A stretch of DNA of 64,000 bases from Caenispirillum salinarum AK4 (GTDB lineage Bacteria > Pseudomonadota > Alphaproteobacteria > Rhodospirillales > Rhodospirillaceae), in the NCBI RefSeq assembly GCF_000315795.1, contig NZ_ANHY01000008.1:124001-188000 (forward strand), given 5' to 3'. Position numbers and translations under genes: made by a program. The notes beneath the pieces were generated by a model. The model was not told the DNA's origin, made no database searches, and saw only the letters and a program-made list of their open reading frames with translations. Position 1 is the stretch's first letter. The number at the start of each line of letters is the position of its first letter. Positions 55,202-63,935 of this stretch are shown one piece after another.

Positions 55202-56204
55202 TAACAGGGACGGATTCGTCCCGCGCGGCAATCCTGACCGTCTCAGGGCTGCCGCGCTGACATCTCGCCGTCTTCATCTTGTTCTTATGGCTACGGAAAG
55301 CTGCAACCTGCGGTGCGCGTACTGTTATGAGACATTTGCGCGTGGCCGAATGTCTCGGGACGTTGCAGATGGCGTGGTCAATCTCATTCAGAACCGGGCG
55401 GAGGGACTTGATCTGTTGGAGGTCGGCTGGTTCGGTGGCGAACCACTTGCGGCAAGTGATATTGTTATGGATATTTCTGATCGCTTGAAAGTGATTGCAC
55501 AAGACAATGACTTCAAGGTCATCGGGAATATGTCAACAAATGGATATTTCTTGAACCCAAACATCGTAATGAAACTTGTTAATGCGGGTACGGATTTTTT
55601 TCAAGTTTCTCTGGACGGTACAAAGGATCAGCATGATAAGACGCGGAAAATGGCTAATGGGCGGGGCACTTTTTTAAGAGTTTGGAACAACCTTGTATCT
55701 TTGCAAGAAACCGATCTTGAGTTTGTCATCGTGCTCCGAATGCATCTTCATCCGAGCAATATAGACGACATTATTGATCTTCATAGTGCGGTGGAAGAGC
55801 AATTTGGCTCTGACCCACGGTTCCGGTTTCATTACGTACCAATAGAGAATTATGGAATTGAGGCAAGCAAAGATTTTTCAGTGCTCTCTGTGTCTCGCGC
55901 ATCTGAAGTAATTGAGCGCCTCAGAGCTGGGCACTGGAATCAAAAACAAGTGGTGCAGGTCCCTAAAAGCAAGTGCTACGTTTGCTATGCTTCTTACGCT
56001 AATTCCTTCGTTGTTCGCTCCGATGGCAGACTTCTCAAATGCACGCTTGCCATCGAGGATGACGCAAGTTCAATTGGTAAATTGTTGCCAAACGGAACGA
56101 TGGAAATAGATGCCGGACGCGTGAAGCACTGGATCCGTGGTCTTTGGACTATGGACGAAGCAACGCTCGCATGCCCAAAGTCCTCCTCGACGAACGGACC
56201 TTAA
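55188..56204 (+). CDS. Radical SAM/SPASM peptide maturase, SPASM end truncated
   Basis: 338 residues from GTG 55188. Radical SAM cluster CNLRCAYC (Cys39, 43, 46), WFGGEPLAASD, MSTNGYFLN, VSLDGTKDQHDKTRK. The C-terminal SPASM-type region has CYVCYASYA and RLLKC (Cys263, 266, 285), but only one further Cys (329), and the usual last Cys group is missing: the frame ends after ACPKSSSTNGP. The end thus looks cut by a rearrangement. The gene overlaps the precursor by 14 bases. AT-rich relative to the chromosome. Confidence 0.8.
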   Translation: MLDFDNRDGFVPRGNPDRLRAAALTSRRLHLVLMATESCNLRCAYCYETFARGRMSRDVADGVVNLIQNRAEGLDLLEVGWFGGEPLAASDIVMDISDRLKVIAQDNDFKVIGNMSTNGYFLNPNIVMKLVNAGTDFFQVSLDGTKDQHDKTRKMANGRGTFLRVWNNLVSLQETDLEFVIVLRMHLHPSNIDDIIDLHSAVEEQFGSDPRFRFHYVPIENYGIEASKDFSVLSVSRASEVIERLRAGHWNQKQVVQVPKSKCYVCYASYANSFVVRSDGRLLKCTLAIEDDASSIGKLLPNGTMEIDAGRVKHWIRGLWTMDEATLACPKSSSTNGP

Positions 56205-56330
56205 GCCTCGGTAAAGGGGGCGTCCTGCGCGATTAGGAGATCAACGCGGGGCATAGGCGGAGGGTGTTTTCGGGCCAGAACGCGGTAATTCACGGCGTCA
56301 ACTGTGAGAACTTGCGTGACGGGGGGGGTC

Positions 56331-57235
56331 ATGACCGGACTACGTCGTGCTTTTACGGATCTTGCTAAAAGCCGCAGCCATGCGATGCAGGCCTACTTGG
56401 TAGGTACAGTGGCAGGTATAGTTGTGGGCGCGCTTTTCGTAATTGCAGGGTTCGTTCTTGCTATCCTTGGAATATCTGGCGCCGTCGATTTTATTGTAGA
56501 GGCGAATACGATAAAATCGAAGCTAACAAATGCGAGTCCAGGGGTTGTATTTGCCACTCTTGGCGCAATTGTTTTGTGGCGGTATAAGCCGCGATCAACG
56601 GATACAGTGGAAGTTGACTCCGAGGGATATAAACAAACTACAACTATGTTAAAAGACGAGCCGTCTGTCGCCTTACCTTCAGGGGAATCGTTAACAATTG
56701 GACATCCTGTAATAATCCCAGATGACGGATTGGCTGGTGCAATTTCAGAGGCGCTTTCAAAGCAGCGGAGTAAAATTGGTCATCTAGATCTGCAATCACT
56801 TACAGGCTTAGAGGCCAGAGAGCGAGGCATACGTAATTTAGATGGATTAGAGGGATGCGCAAATCTCGAAATTCTGAACCTGGAATATAATAATATTTCT
56901 GACGTGTCAAATTTGGCGTCGCTGAAGAAATTAAGAGTTCTTTCTCTTAACATGAACCCAATAAGTAATACGGGTCCGCTTTCTGGTCTTGCAAATCTGG
57001 AAATTCTGTTTCTGGGGAAATGCGGACTTTCCGACGCTAGATCTTTACTAAACCTGAAAATAATCCATGAATTGTCGATTGTGTACAATGAGATTGAGGA
57101 CCTTAGCCCGCTCATGATGCGGAGTTCCTGAAAAAAGATTTTAAGATTCTAGTTTACGGCAATCCGTTGTCAGAAAATTCAAAGAACGTCGTTGTTCCGG
57201 CGCTTGTCAGGAGAGGAGTGAGGGTGTCTTTATGA
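56331..57235 (+). pseudogene. Leucine-rich-repeat membrane protein, frameshifted
   Basis: From ATG 56331 the first frame gives two membrane helices (about residues 22-48 and 70-84) and at least five LRRs (LEILNLEYNNISDVSNLASL, LRVLSLNMNPISNTGPLSGL), ending at a stop after MMRSS near 57131. A shift of one base at about 57105-57118 continues as AEFLKKDFKILVYGNPL and VVVPALVRRGVRVSL, the typical LRR cap, to 57235. A single lesion, so decay is recent or it is a sequencing error. Eight G precede the start (56321-56328). Confidence 0.75.
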
Positions 57236-57301
57236 ATCTCGCAGGAACACTTAATACAGGTGTTTTTTGATCAGAACCCATAGGCGCAGCGGCGACGGCC
57301 G

Positions 57302-58326
57302 ATGTGCATGATCTTCTACGGTCGATCGGTGAGGTTGGGCCAGGCGTCACAGCAGAGGGCGACGATCTGGTCGGACGCGGAGAAGATCCTGTTGGACAAC
57401 CAGTTGTCCCGCAGGAATTGCCAGATGTTCTCGACCAGGTTCAACTCCGGCGCCCGGGGCGGGAGCGGCAAGAGGGCGATGTTGCTGGGCACGGCGAGTC
57501 TGCTGGTTGTGTCCCATACGACCCGAACCAGGATGAGGGCAGCGTGGGCGCCGGGGCGCACCTGGTTCGATATCTGTTCGAGATGGCGCTGCATTGCGTG
57601 GGTATCGCAGCGGGGCAGCACCAGGGCGGCGCCCACGCTGCGTTCGGGGCAGATGGCGCCGAAGATGTAGGCGGACGAGGTGCGCTGATCATGCGGCGCG
57701 GAGGGCCGTGTCCCCGCTTGCCCCATTGTCGCGTAGTCCCGTTTTTCTGGCCGCACCGCGCCTCGTCCTGCCACCGCACTTCTACCGTGGTGCCCGCCGG
57801 GAGGTGGGCTCGGTTTTTTCCAGGACAGCGGGGAAAGTTTTTTATATTTCTTCAGTTTGGCTTCGTTCTGAGCGCGGTGGGGGGGGGGCGAAGTCTTTTT
57901 CGAAGGCGGAAGGCCCGGATTTCACGGTCGACCGTCGTCTCGTCCACGGAAACGCCGAACTCATCGAACAGCCACTGCGCAAAGGCCTTGAGCCGCCAAC
58001 GGACGACACCGTATACGGCCGGGATGGGCCCGTGCTCCACCATCCCCTTCAGGGCCCGACGCTGTGCCGCATCGAGCTTCGGCATCCCCTCGCCGCCTTC
58101 CGGTCAACCAGCCCTTGCGGCCGCCCGTGTTGAATCGCAGAACCCAGTCTCGCACGATCTGAAGGCCGACCCCGCCGGCCCTCGCTGCCATGCTTCGACT
58201 GCCGCCGTCATAGATCAAGGCCTGCGCCAGCAACCGGCGTGTCTGGTTCTCATCGCCCGATGCCCTCGCAAGGTGCCGCAGCGTCGAACCGTCAAAGTCG
58301 CTGCGCAAAGGGACCGGAGCCGCCAT
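57302..58326 (-). mobile_element. Decayed IS630-family transposase
   Basis: Minus-strand pieces of an IS630 transposase in three frames: N-terminus MAAPVPLRSDFDGSTLRHLA with the HTH GGVGLQIVRDWVLRFNTGG, then VEHGPIPAVYGVVRWRL, then the C-terminal ALVLPRCDTHAMQRHLEQIS and PRAPELNLVENIWQFLRDNW. Frame changes near 58085 and 57790 and a missing active-site segment make it inactive. Confidence 0.85.
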
Positions 58327-58432
58327 GACAAGCCTCCCATTGGATTGCCATGGGAATCGCACCAAGCCCCATCTATTTCCTCATGAGGCAGTCTTAGCGC
58401 CGTCTGGCATAACGTGAGGGAGTAATATTAGA

Positions 58433-60907
58433 TTAAATTGATACCTCTGTGGCTATAGACGTTAAAATCGGCGTGTAAATGTCTACCTCCAAATCTTTGG
58501 CGTCTATAGTGACTATTAAAGAGAACCTCGTGGTCTTGCGCCAGCGCTCAAGTCTCTTGCGTTCCTTCCACCACCCTCCAACAGGGTGCACTGCTAGAAC
58601 ACCAGAACGTGCCAGATCATTCGCATAGCCCGTCCAGATGTCTGAGTGCAACGAGCCGACATGTCTCGCATTGTCACCGATAGCCCATGTGCCTGCTTCG
58701 CCAGTTCCTGCGCTAGGCATTCCGAACTCCTCCTCCGCAGCCGCATTTATCCGGGCGCAAAATTCCTCAACGGTTTCGTTTGGCCTCTTGAGCTTGAAGC
58801 GCAAGCCATGGGAGGCGTATCGAAGCTTCCGCCCACGAGCAACTTCCGACGGATTTGGCTCAATGAAGTAGGAAAGCGTGACGCGCATCTGGATCTGCGC
58901 TGCCCCTAAGGCTTGGAGTGCGTCCGCAGGCCAAGGCAACTTGAAAAGCTTCATTTCGTTTAGGACTGGAGCTGATGAAGTCCGCGCGGTGGAAGCGCGA
59001 TATGGCTGTATGGTGTCCTGAAGCACAAGCGTGGCGCAGTTCTTCGCACTATTGAGCGCTCTGTTCAGGTTCGGCACGCCAAATCCATATCGGCTTAGAA
59101 GTATTCTGTAGTCACTTTTCGTTGGAGCCGCCGGCAGATGCGCTAGCATGGCGTCTGTCCATGAAGCAGAATTGACGAGAAGAGCGCGGATGGTCTCTGG
59201 CCAAAGTTCAGGGTAAGCGTTAGCGATATGGGCAGCAAGGCGCGCTGCCTCAGCCGTTGCCGGGCTCGTGGCGTTCATCGTCGTGAAGAAAGGCGGGAAT
59301 TCTGAACGGCTGCTAAGGACGCTGAGATCGGGAACAGAATATCCTGCACCCCGTCCTACGGCTGCACGGTTGCCGCCTTCCAAGACTACGTCTGGCTTGA
59401 CCGGCCAAGTCTTGTTCCAAGAAGCGCACCTGCTATCAGGGGACAGGTCGCCTGATGGAGCCACAGGTACATGTCCCGTGAGGTCAGGATCCGTTAAAAT
59501 CTCTTTTGTTGTGTAAGCGCCAATAGTCAGGACGTTCCATGCCTGCGCTGGCGCTTCGATCTCTGAATCTTCATTCAGTTGGATGTATTGGTGGCCTAGG
59601 GGAATGCAGTCCCGCACGTTACCAGCCGAGACGCAAATCAGCCTGCCGGACCCGCCATTTTCTCCGGCGGCCAATTGGTCCAACTCAGACGACCATGCAG
59701 TGGGGGCCCCATCATGTGGGGTGTCTTGATCGGTCGTCGAAGCCAAGCAGAATATCCGCTGGACATTCGCTTTCATCGACTCAACCAGTTCTATTGCCGA
59801 GCGAGTGACCGCGGCGAGTTGATCGTAAGGATTGACACCTCTTGGGGGGAGAATCTTAACTGATTCGAGTCGGTGTGGCGGCGAAATTGTGGTCGATGCA
59901 TCCAAGTGCGGCAGAAGATCACCAAAAACTGCCACGCTCGCCATGGGGGTCCCATGACCCAAGGAATCGGTCTCGCCCCAAGATGGGTCGACGGTGTAGC
60001 AATCCTCTGCGTCTAGGAACGGCGCGATCAGGGGATGGCCCCGGTTGACGCCAGTGTCAAGGAGGCAGACGCTGGTGGTGCATTTTTCAGGCGGAGGAGC
60101 AACGACACGCGAAAGGGCTTCCCGCAGAAAGTCCCCTTGATCCGGCGGATCTAGGTTGTCGAAAAAATCAGCAGTAACTGAAGAACGCCTGACGCGGTCG
60201 ATGCAAAGCGTTTCCGCCATGAGGCGTGACATCAACTCCGGCGTTGTACTTGTCATTACAACGTCGGCCTCTGGGAAGATCAGGGGAGATGGCCCCGTGA
60301 CAATGTTGGCTGCTTCGGCTGCTGAGAGGAAGCGGGCAGCGGTGCCTGGCCGAAGCCATACCTCCCACCGTGTCGAGGAACCTTCTTCTGGAAAAGGGGC
60401 TGCGGGATCGTCCCAAAGATCCATCAGAACCGCCATGCGAATATCGGCCATGCTCTCGACAAAAGCCCGATTTTTCGGCTTGCCTGTGTCGTAGCTGCCA
60501 CGCTGTACGTTTTCATTCCGGTAACGTTGGATTGCCACCTCAAGTTTTTTGTGGGAGGCCGCGGGCATAAACACTGTAGCGCGTTCACAATCGGGTGTGG
60601 CTCTCGCGCTGAGGAGACGCAGACCGCGCGTTTCTAAGGTTTCGCTCATGAGAGGTTCGTGGGGCCGCCCCGTCACAGCGATGTAGATGCCAGCCTCATC
60701 CTGCGGAACATCTGTCCGTAGAGCAGCTTGAGCGACCTCTCCGGAGAGAGCCTCCAACTGCTCTAATAGGTTGTCGGCATGCTGTGTCCGGTTGCCGACC
60801 CTCGACGGCTCCCTTTTATTGCCTCCGGTTGACCTGGGTTGAAAGCGGCTCCCATTCTCGGCAGAGACAACGGGAAAAAGGTGCCGAAACTTGTAGTCTG
60901 TGGGCAT
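58433..60907 (-). CDS. ietS: IetS-like subtilisin-family serine protease (ietAS)
   Basis: 824 residues. An N-terminal domain of unknown function (about 1-275) precedes a S8 catalytic domain: Asp284 (CLLDTGVNRGHPL), His318 (LGHGTPMAS), Asn430 (CVSAGN) and Ser548 (NATSPATAEAARL). No signal peptide. The AAA ATPase gene lies 12 bases upstream on the same strand. The pair matches the ietAS type, described first as a plasmid toxin-antitoxin (protease toxin, ATPase antitoxin) and later as an anti-phage system. Assignment rests on architecture and order. Confidence 0.85.
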   Translation of the reverse strand: MPTDYKFRHLFPVVSAENGSRFQPRSTGGNKREPSRVGNRTQHADNLLEQLEALSGEVAQAALRTDVPQDEAGIYIAVTGRPHEPLMSETLETRGLRLLSARATPDCERATVFMPAASHKKLEVAIQRYRNENVQRGSYDTGKPKNRAFVESMADIRMAVLMDLWDDPAAPFPEEGSSTRWEVWLRPGTAARFLSAAEAANIVTGPSPLIFPEADVVMTSTTPELMSRLMAETLCIDRVRRSSVTADFFDNLDPPDQGDFLREALSRVVAPPPEKCTTSVCLLDTGVNRGHPLIAPFLDAEDCYTVDPSWGETDSLGHGTPMASVAVFGDLLPHLDASTTISPPHRLESVKILPPRGVNPYDQLAAVTRSAIELVESMKANVQRIFCLASTTDQDTPHDGAPTAWSSELDQLAAGENGGSGRLICVSAGNVRDCIPLGHQYIQLNEDSEIEAPAQAWNVLTIGAYTTKEILTDPDLTGHVPVAPSGDLSPDSRCASWNKTWPVKPDVVLEGGNRAAVGRGAGYSVPDLSVLSSRSEFPPFFTTMNATSPATAEAARLAAHIANAYPELWPETIRALLVNSASWTDAMLAHLPAAPTKSDYRILLSRYGFGVPNLNRALNSAKNCATLVLQDTIQPYRASTARTSSAPVLNEMKLFKLPWPADALQALGAAQIQMRVTLSYFIEPNPSEVARGRKLRYASHGLRFKLKRPNETVEEFCARINAAAEEEFGMPSAGTGEAGTWAIGDNARHVGSLHSDIWTGYANDLARSGVLAVHPVGGWWKERKRLERWRKTTRFSLIVTIDAKDLEVDIYTPILTSIATEVSI

Positions 60908-60919
60908 TCCGTTCTCGAA

Positions 60920-61906
60920 TTATCCTAGGCGAAAGGTGGTGTGTCTCGCCCGAAGCGCTGCAAGCAAGTCCGAAGTTTCTGGCGCAACGCGATCTTCAAT
61001 TACCGCGTCCCGAGCAGCATCCTCGGCCGCCCGAATAATTTCGGCGCTGCTCAGACCGGCGCCAGCCTCAACGACAAGGTCCCACTCTATCGAGTCGAGA
61101 GGGAACATTGCCAAGCGCGCTCTGATGGTGTCAATCAAAAGCGTCCCACTTGGAATCTTATACTCCATGATCAGGTGGAAACGGCGAAACAGGGCCTTGT
61201 CGAGAAGTTCCGGATGGTTCGTCGTCGCGACAAGAAGGGAATCGTTATGATCCTCATCGAGAAATTGAAGAAATGAGTTCAGTGCCCTCCGCGCCTCACC
61301 GACATCGTTTCCCGCGCCACGTTGCGAAGCTAAGGCGTCAAGTTCGTCAAAAAGATAGACACCTTTGGTTTCTGCTATTGCGTCGAATACAAGTCGAAGC
61401 TTCGCCGCTGTTTCTCCCATGTACTTTGTGATAACTCCGTGAAGCAGTACGGTGAAAAGCGGTAGCCCTGTCTCTCCGGCCAAAGCCGAGGCCGTCATGG
61501 TCTTGCCTGATCCAGGTGGACCAACGAGTAGTAGCTTGTTGCGGGGTGCGAGCCCATGCTCTTGCAACTTCCACCGCTGCCAATGTTCCTTCACAATCCG
61601 CCTAAGGCCCGAGTTGGTCTCCGGGTCCAGTATCATGTGAGAGAGGCGCGTTTTTGGGTAAGACGCGGAAACTAGCTGCGCCAGTTCTCCTCGCGGAGCA
61701 ACGATCGGGACGGTTTTTCCCTTAGCTGCCTTTGTCGAATTTCGACGGCTCGCTTCTTCGGCCAGCGACCGAAGTTGCTCTGCCAGCCGAATATGTCCCT
61801 TCCGCTCTTCTGATGCAGCCATTTGCACCGTCAAGGCGACGAAGCGGTCCTCGTCTCCCTGCGCATGGCTCTTGATTAGTCCGAGTAGCTGTTGCGCGCT
61901 TGGCAT
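60920..61906 (-). CDS. ietA: IetA-like AAA ATPase (ietAS)
   Basis: 328 residues. Helical N-terminus (about 1-90), then an AAA domain: Walker A GPPGSGKT (129-136), ALAGETGLPLFTVLL, Walker B YLFDELD (184-190), sensor region SLLVATTNHPELLD and an arginine-finger-like FRRFHL. TGGAGG before ATG 61906 supports the start; an upstream extension to 61969 lacks a site. First gene of the ietAS pair and presumed antitoxin or regulator of the protease. Confidence 0.87.
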   Translation of the reverse strand: MPSAQQLLGLIKSHAQGDEDRFVALTVQMAASEERKGHIRLAEQLRSLAEEASRRNSTKAAKGKTVPIVAPRGELAQLVSASYPKTRLSHMILDPETNSGLRRIVKEHWQRWKLQEHGLAPRNKLLLVGPPGSGKTMTASALAGETGLPLFTVLLHGVITKYMGETAAKLRLVFDAIAETKGVYLFDELDALASQRGAGNDVGEARRALNSFLQFLDEDHNDSLLVATTNHPELLDKALFRRFHLIMEYKIPSGTLLIDTIRARLAMFPLDSIEWDLVVEAGAGLSSAEIIRAAEDAARDAVIEDRVAPETSDLLAALRARHTTFRLG

Positions 61907-62049
61907 CGTTAGGTCCTCCACGATGCAGTCAATCATAGAACGGGCTAATTGGGAATCGGCTAAGCCCATGCGGCGGGCTGTCGACTATAGGTGGTCCGCC
62001 CCGAGAAATGTCCAAGCGGTTAATGCGCCGGACGGCAGGGACGCAGGTC

Positions 62050-62640
62050 GAGTAGCGGTTTTTGCAGTTTTCGAGGGAAGGCTTGCCAAATCGGGGCAGG
62101 CAACAGTGTCAGAGCGGCCAGCGCGAGGTGCAGATTGTGGCCGGCGGCCACAAGGCGGCCGTTGATGGCGTCACCAGCGTGCCCCAGCAGCCGTTTCGAT
62201 CAAGCCTCCCCTTATTCTTTATGTGGCCAATGTTGGAATTGATGCTCGACCTGCGTTTAAACGCGTGCTTCATGGTCTGCTTCAGGCCTCGCCTCTGTAG
62301 TCCTGGCCTCGGTAGCCCTTCTCCACGGACACCAGTTCGGGCGCGACGCCGACAGCGCCGTAGCCTGCGCCACCGTGGCGCGCAGGGCGTTGCCGTCGTA
62401 GGGAATTTCTCAAAGGTTTCCGGGGCGATCACCACGCCTTCCCGGCGGGTCGCGGCGACGCCGACCTTGCAGCCGGGCAGAAGAGCGCGCGGAGCAGCAA
62501 CTCGGAGGCTGTCCGGGCTTTGCCCATAGCAATGCGCCACCCCTGTTGCGCGCAGAGCGTAGAGCTTGTTCTCGAGTCCGGGCACTTGGGCCAGCAGCCG
62601 CTCGAGCTCCGGCGATTTTGCGCCTCCGCGTTTCAATAGA
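62050..62640 (-). pseudogene. IS5-family transposase remnant
   Basis: Minus-strand fragments in several frames: LENKLYALRATGV, CKVGVAATRREGVVIAPETF, GVRGEG/VEKGYRGQDYRG and the C-terminal KRRSSINSNIGHIKN, the usual end of IS5-type transposases. Frame changes and the missing N-terminus show decay. Confidence 0.7.
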
Positions 62641-62938
62641 CGCCCCGAAGAAAGTGCATAGATGCTTCATCTCGCGGCTCGTGCGGCAATACTTCCGGGC
62701 ATGGGCGTACACAGGGACCTTGAGGGAGGCTTGCTTCGATAGCCGAGTGTAGCTCTGCCGAAGCAGGCCATGCCTCGGTTAGTGGGGTAGGAACGGCGGA
62801 TCGGGGGCAGGTGGAGGCCGCAAAGCGGCCCGAAGCGGCCCCCGACCCCGACCTCGGTCAAGAAGGTTGGACGGTTATCGTGAGTCTTCGGTAGGTCGAG
62901 GTTGCAAGACTTCAAGGACCGATATTACAACGAGCACG
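62641..62938. other. Spacer without a supported gene
   Basis: Nearly 300 bases between the IS5 and IS256 remnants. Open frames here have neither ribosome sites nor recognisable proteins; GC-rich in the middle (CCCGAAGCGGCCCCC). Nothing functional seen. Confidence 0.5.
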
Positions 62939-63765
62939 GTGACCGAAGACAGGATCATCCTTTAGCAGATCGTCGGGAAGATTTGCGGATGCGGATTTCC
63001 TGCGCGACATGATCTCCTTCGCCGCCCCGGCCTCATGGACATCGAGGTGGATAGGCTGTGCGGTGCCGGCCATGGCGAGCGAAACACCGGAGTGCACCAA
63101 CCACCGCAACGGCTTTCGCCCGCGGACATGGGAGACCAGGGCGGGGAGCGTGGAGTTGCAAATCCCCGGGCTCCGCCGCGGCAGCTACTATTGAAGCCCC
63201 GCCGTGCATGGGAGAAGGCTCTCGTCGGGCATGAGCGGGGTCTCCACGCCGCACGTCTCGTGCCTGTGCGAGGCGATCGACGAGTGCGTCGACGCTGTCC
63301 TTGCTCCGCCGTTGGAGGCCGACTGGGCCTTCGTCTGGCTCAGCGCCGCCTACATCAAGGGCCGCCGCGGCGGGCGCATTGTCTGCGCGGCGGCCATAGC
63401 CGGCGGCAGCGTCAATACCAACTGCCGCCGCGGGGTGCTGGGTCTGTCCGGCGGCCTGTCCAATGCCGAACCCGTCTGGACCGACTTCCTGCGCTTGCTG
63501 ACCCGGCGCGGACTGTGCGGCGTCCGGCTCATGATCTCCGACGCGCACGAAAGCCTGAAGGCGACGCCACCCCGGCCGCTGCCGCGTCCACTTCATGCGC
63601 AACGCCCTGGCCGGTGTGCCGCTCAAGTACCAGGCCATACTGGCGGCACCATTCGCACCGCCTTCGCCCAGGCGACGGAGAAAGAGCCGCGCGAGCAGTG
63701 GCGCAAGGTAGCCGACGGCTTGCGCCCCGCTCCCCGGAGGACGTCGCCTTGATGGACGCATGCAT
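62939..63765 (+). pseudogene. IS256-family (Mutator type) transposase remnant
   Basis: GTG 62939 begins TEDRIIL, then an in-frame TAG, then pieces FADADFLRDMISFAAP, MDIEVDRLCGAGHGER, HRNGFRPRTWETRAGSVELQ, a TGA near 63192, VSTPHVSCLCEAID, FVWLSAAYIKGRRGGRIV, LMISDAHESLKA and RCRVHFMRNALAG in different frames. These follow the order of IS256 transposases. Multiple stops and frameshifts: dead. Confidence 0.85.
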
Positions 63766-63935
63766 GCGGGGTCACGGCGAAGGGGCGACCGATTCGATAC
63801 GACGACCCTCTGCGTGGCGCCTTTCGCTTCGGACGCAGCGGTCCCCAGGAAGGAGGCAAATTCGCACCGCATCCCCTACCACGATCTTCCAAGAAGCCTA
63901 TGAGAGGAGTGTGAGGCTGATTTTCGGACTTTCTG

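Noticed and set aside
62667-62915. 82-codon minus frame between IS remnants
   Set aside because: No ribosome site and no recognisable protein sequence.
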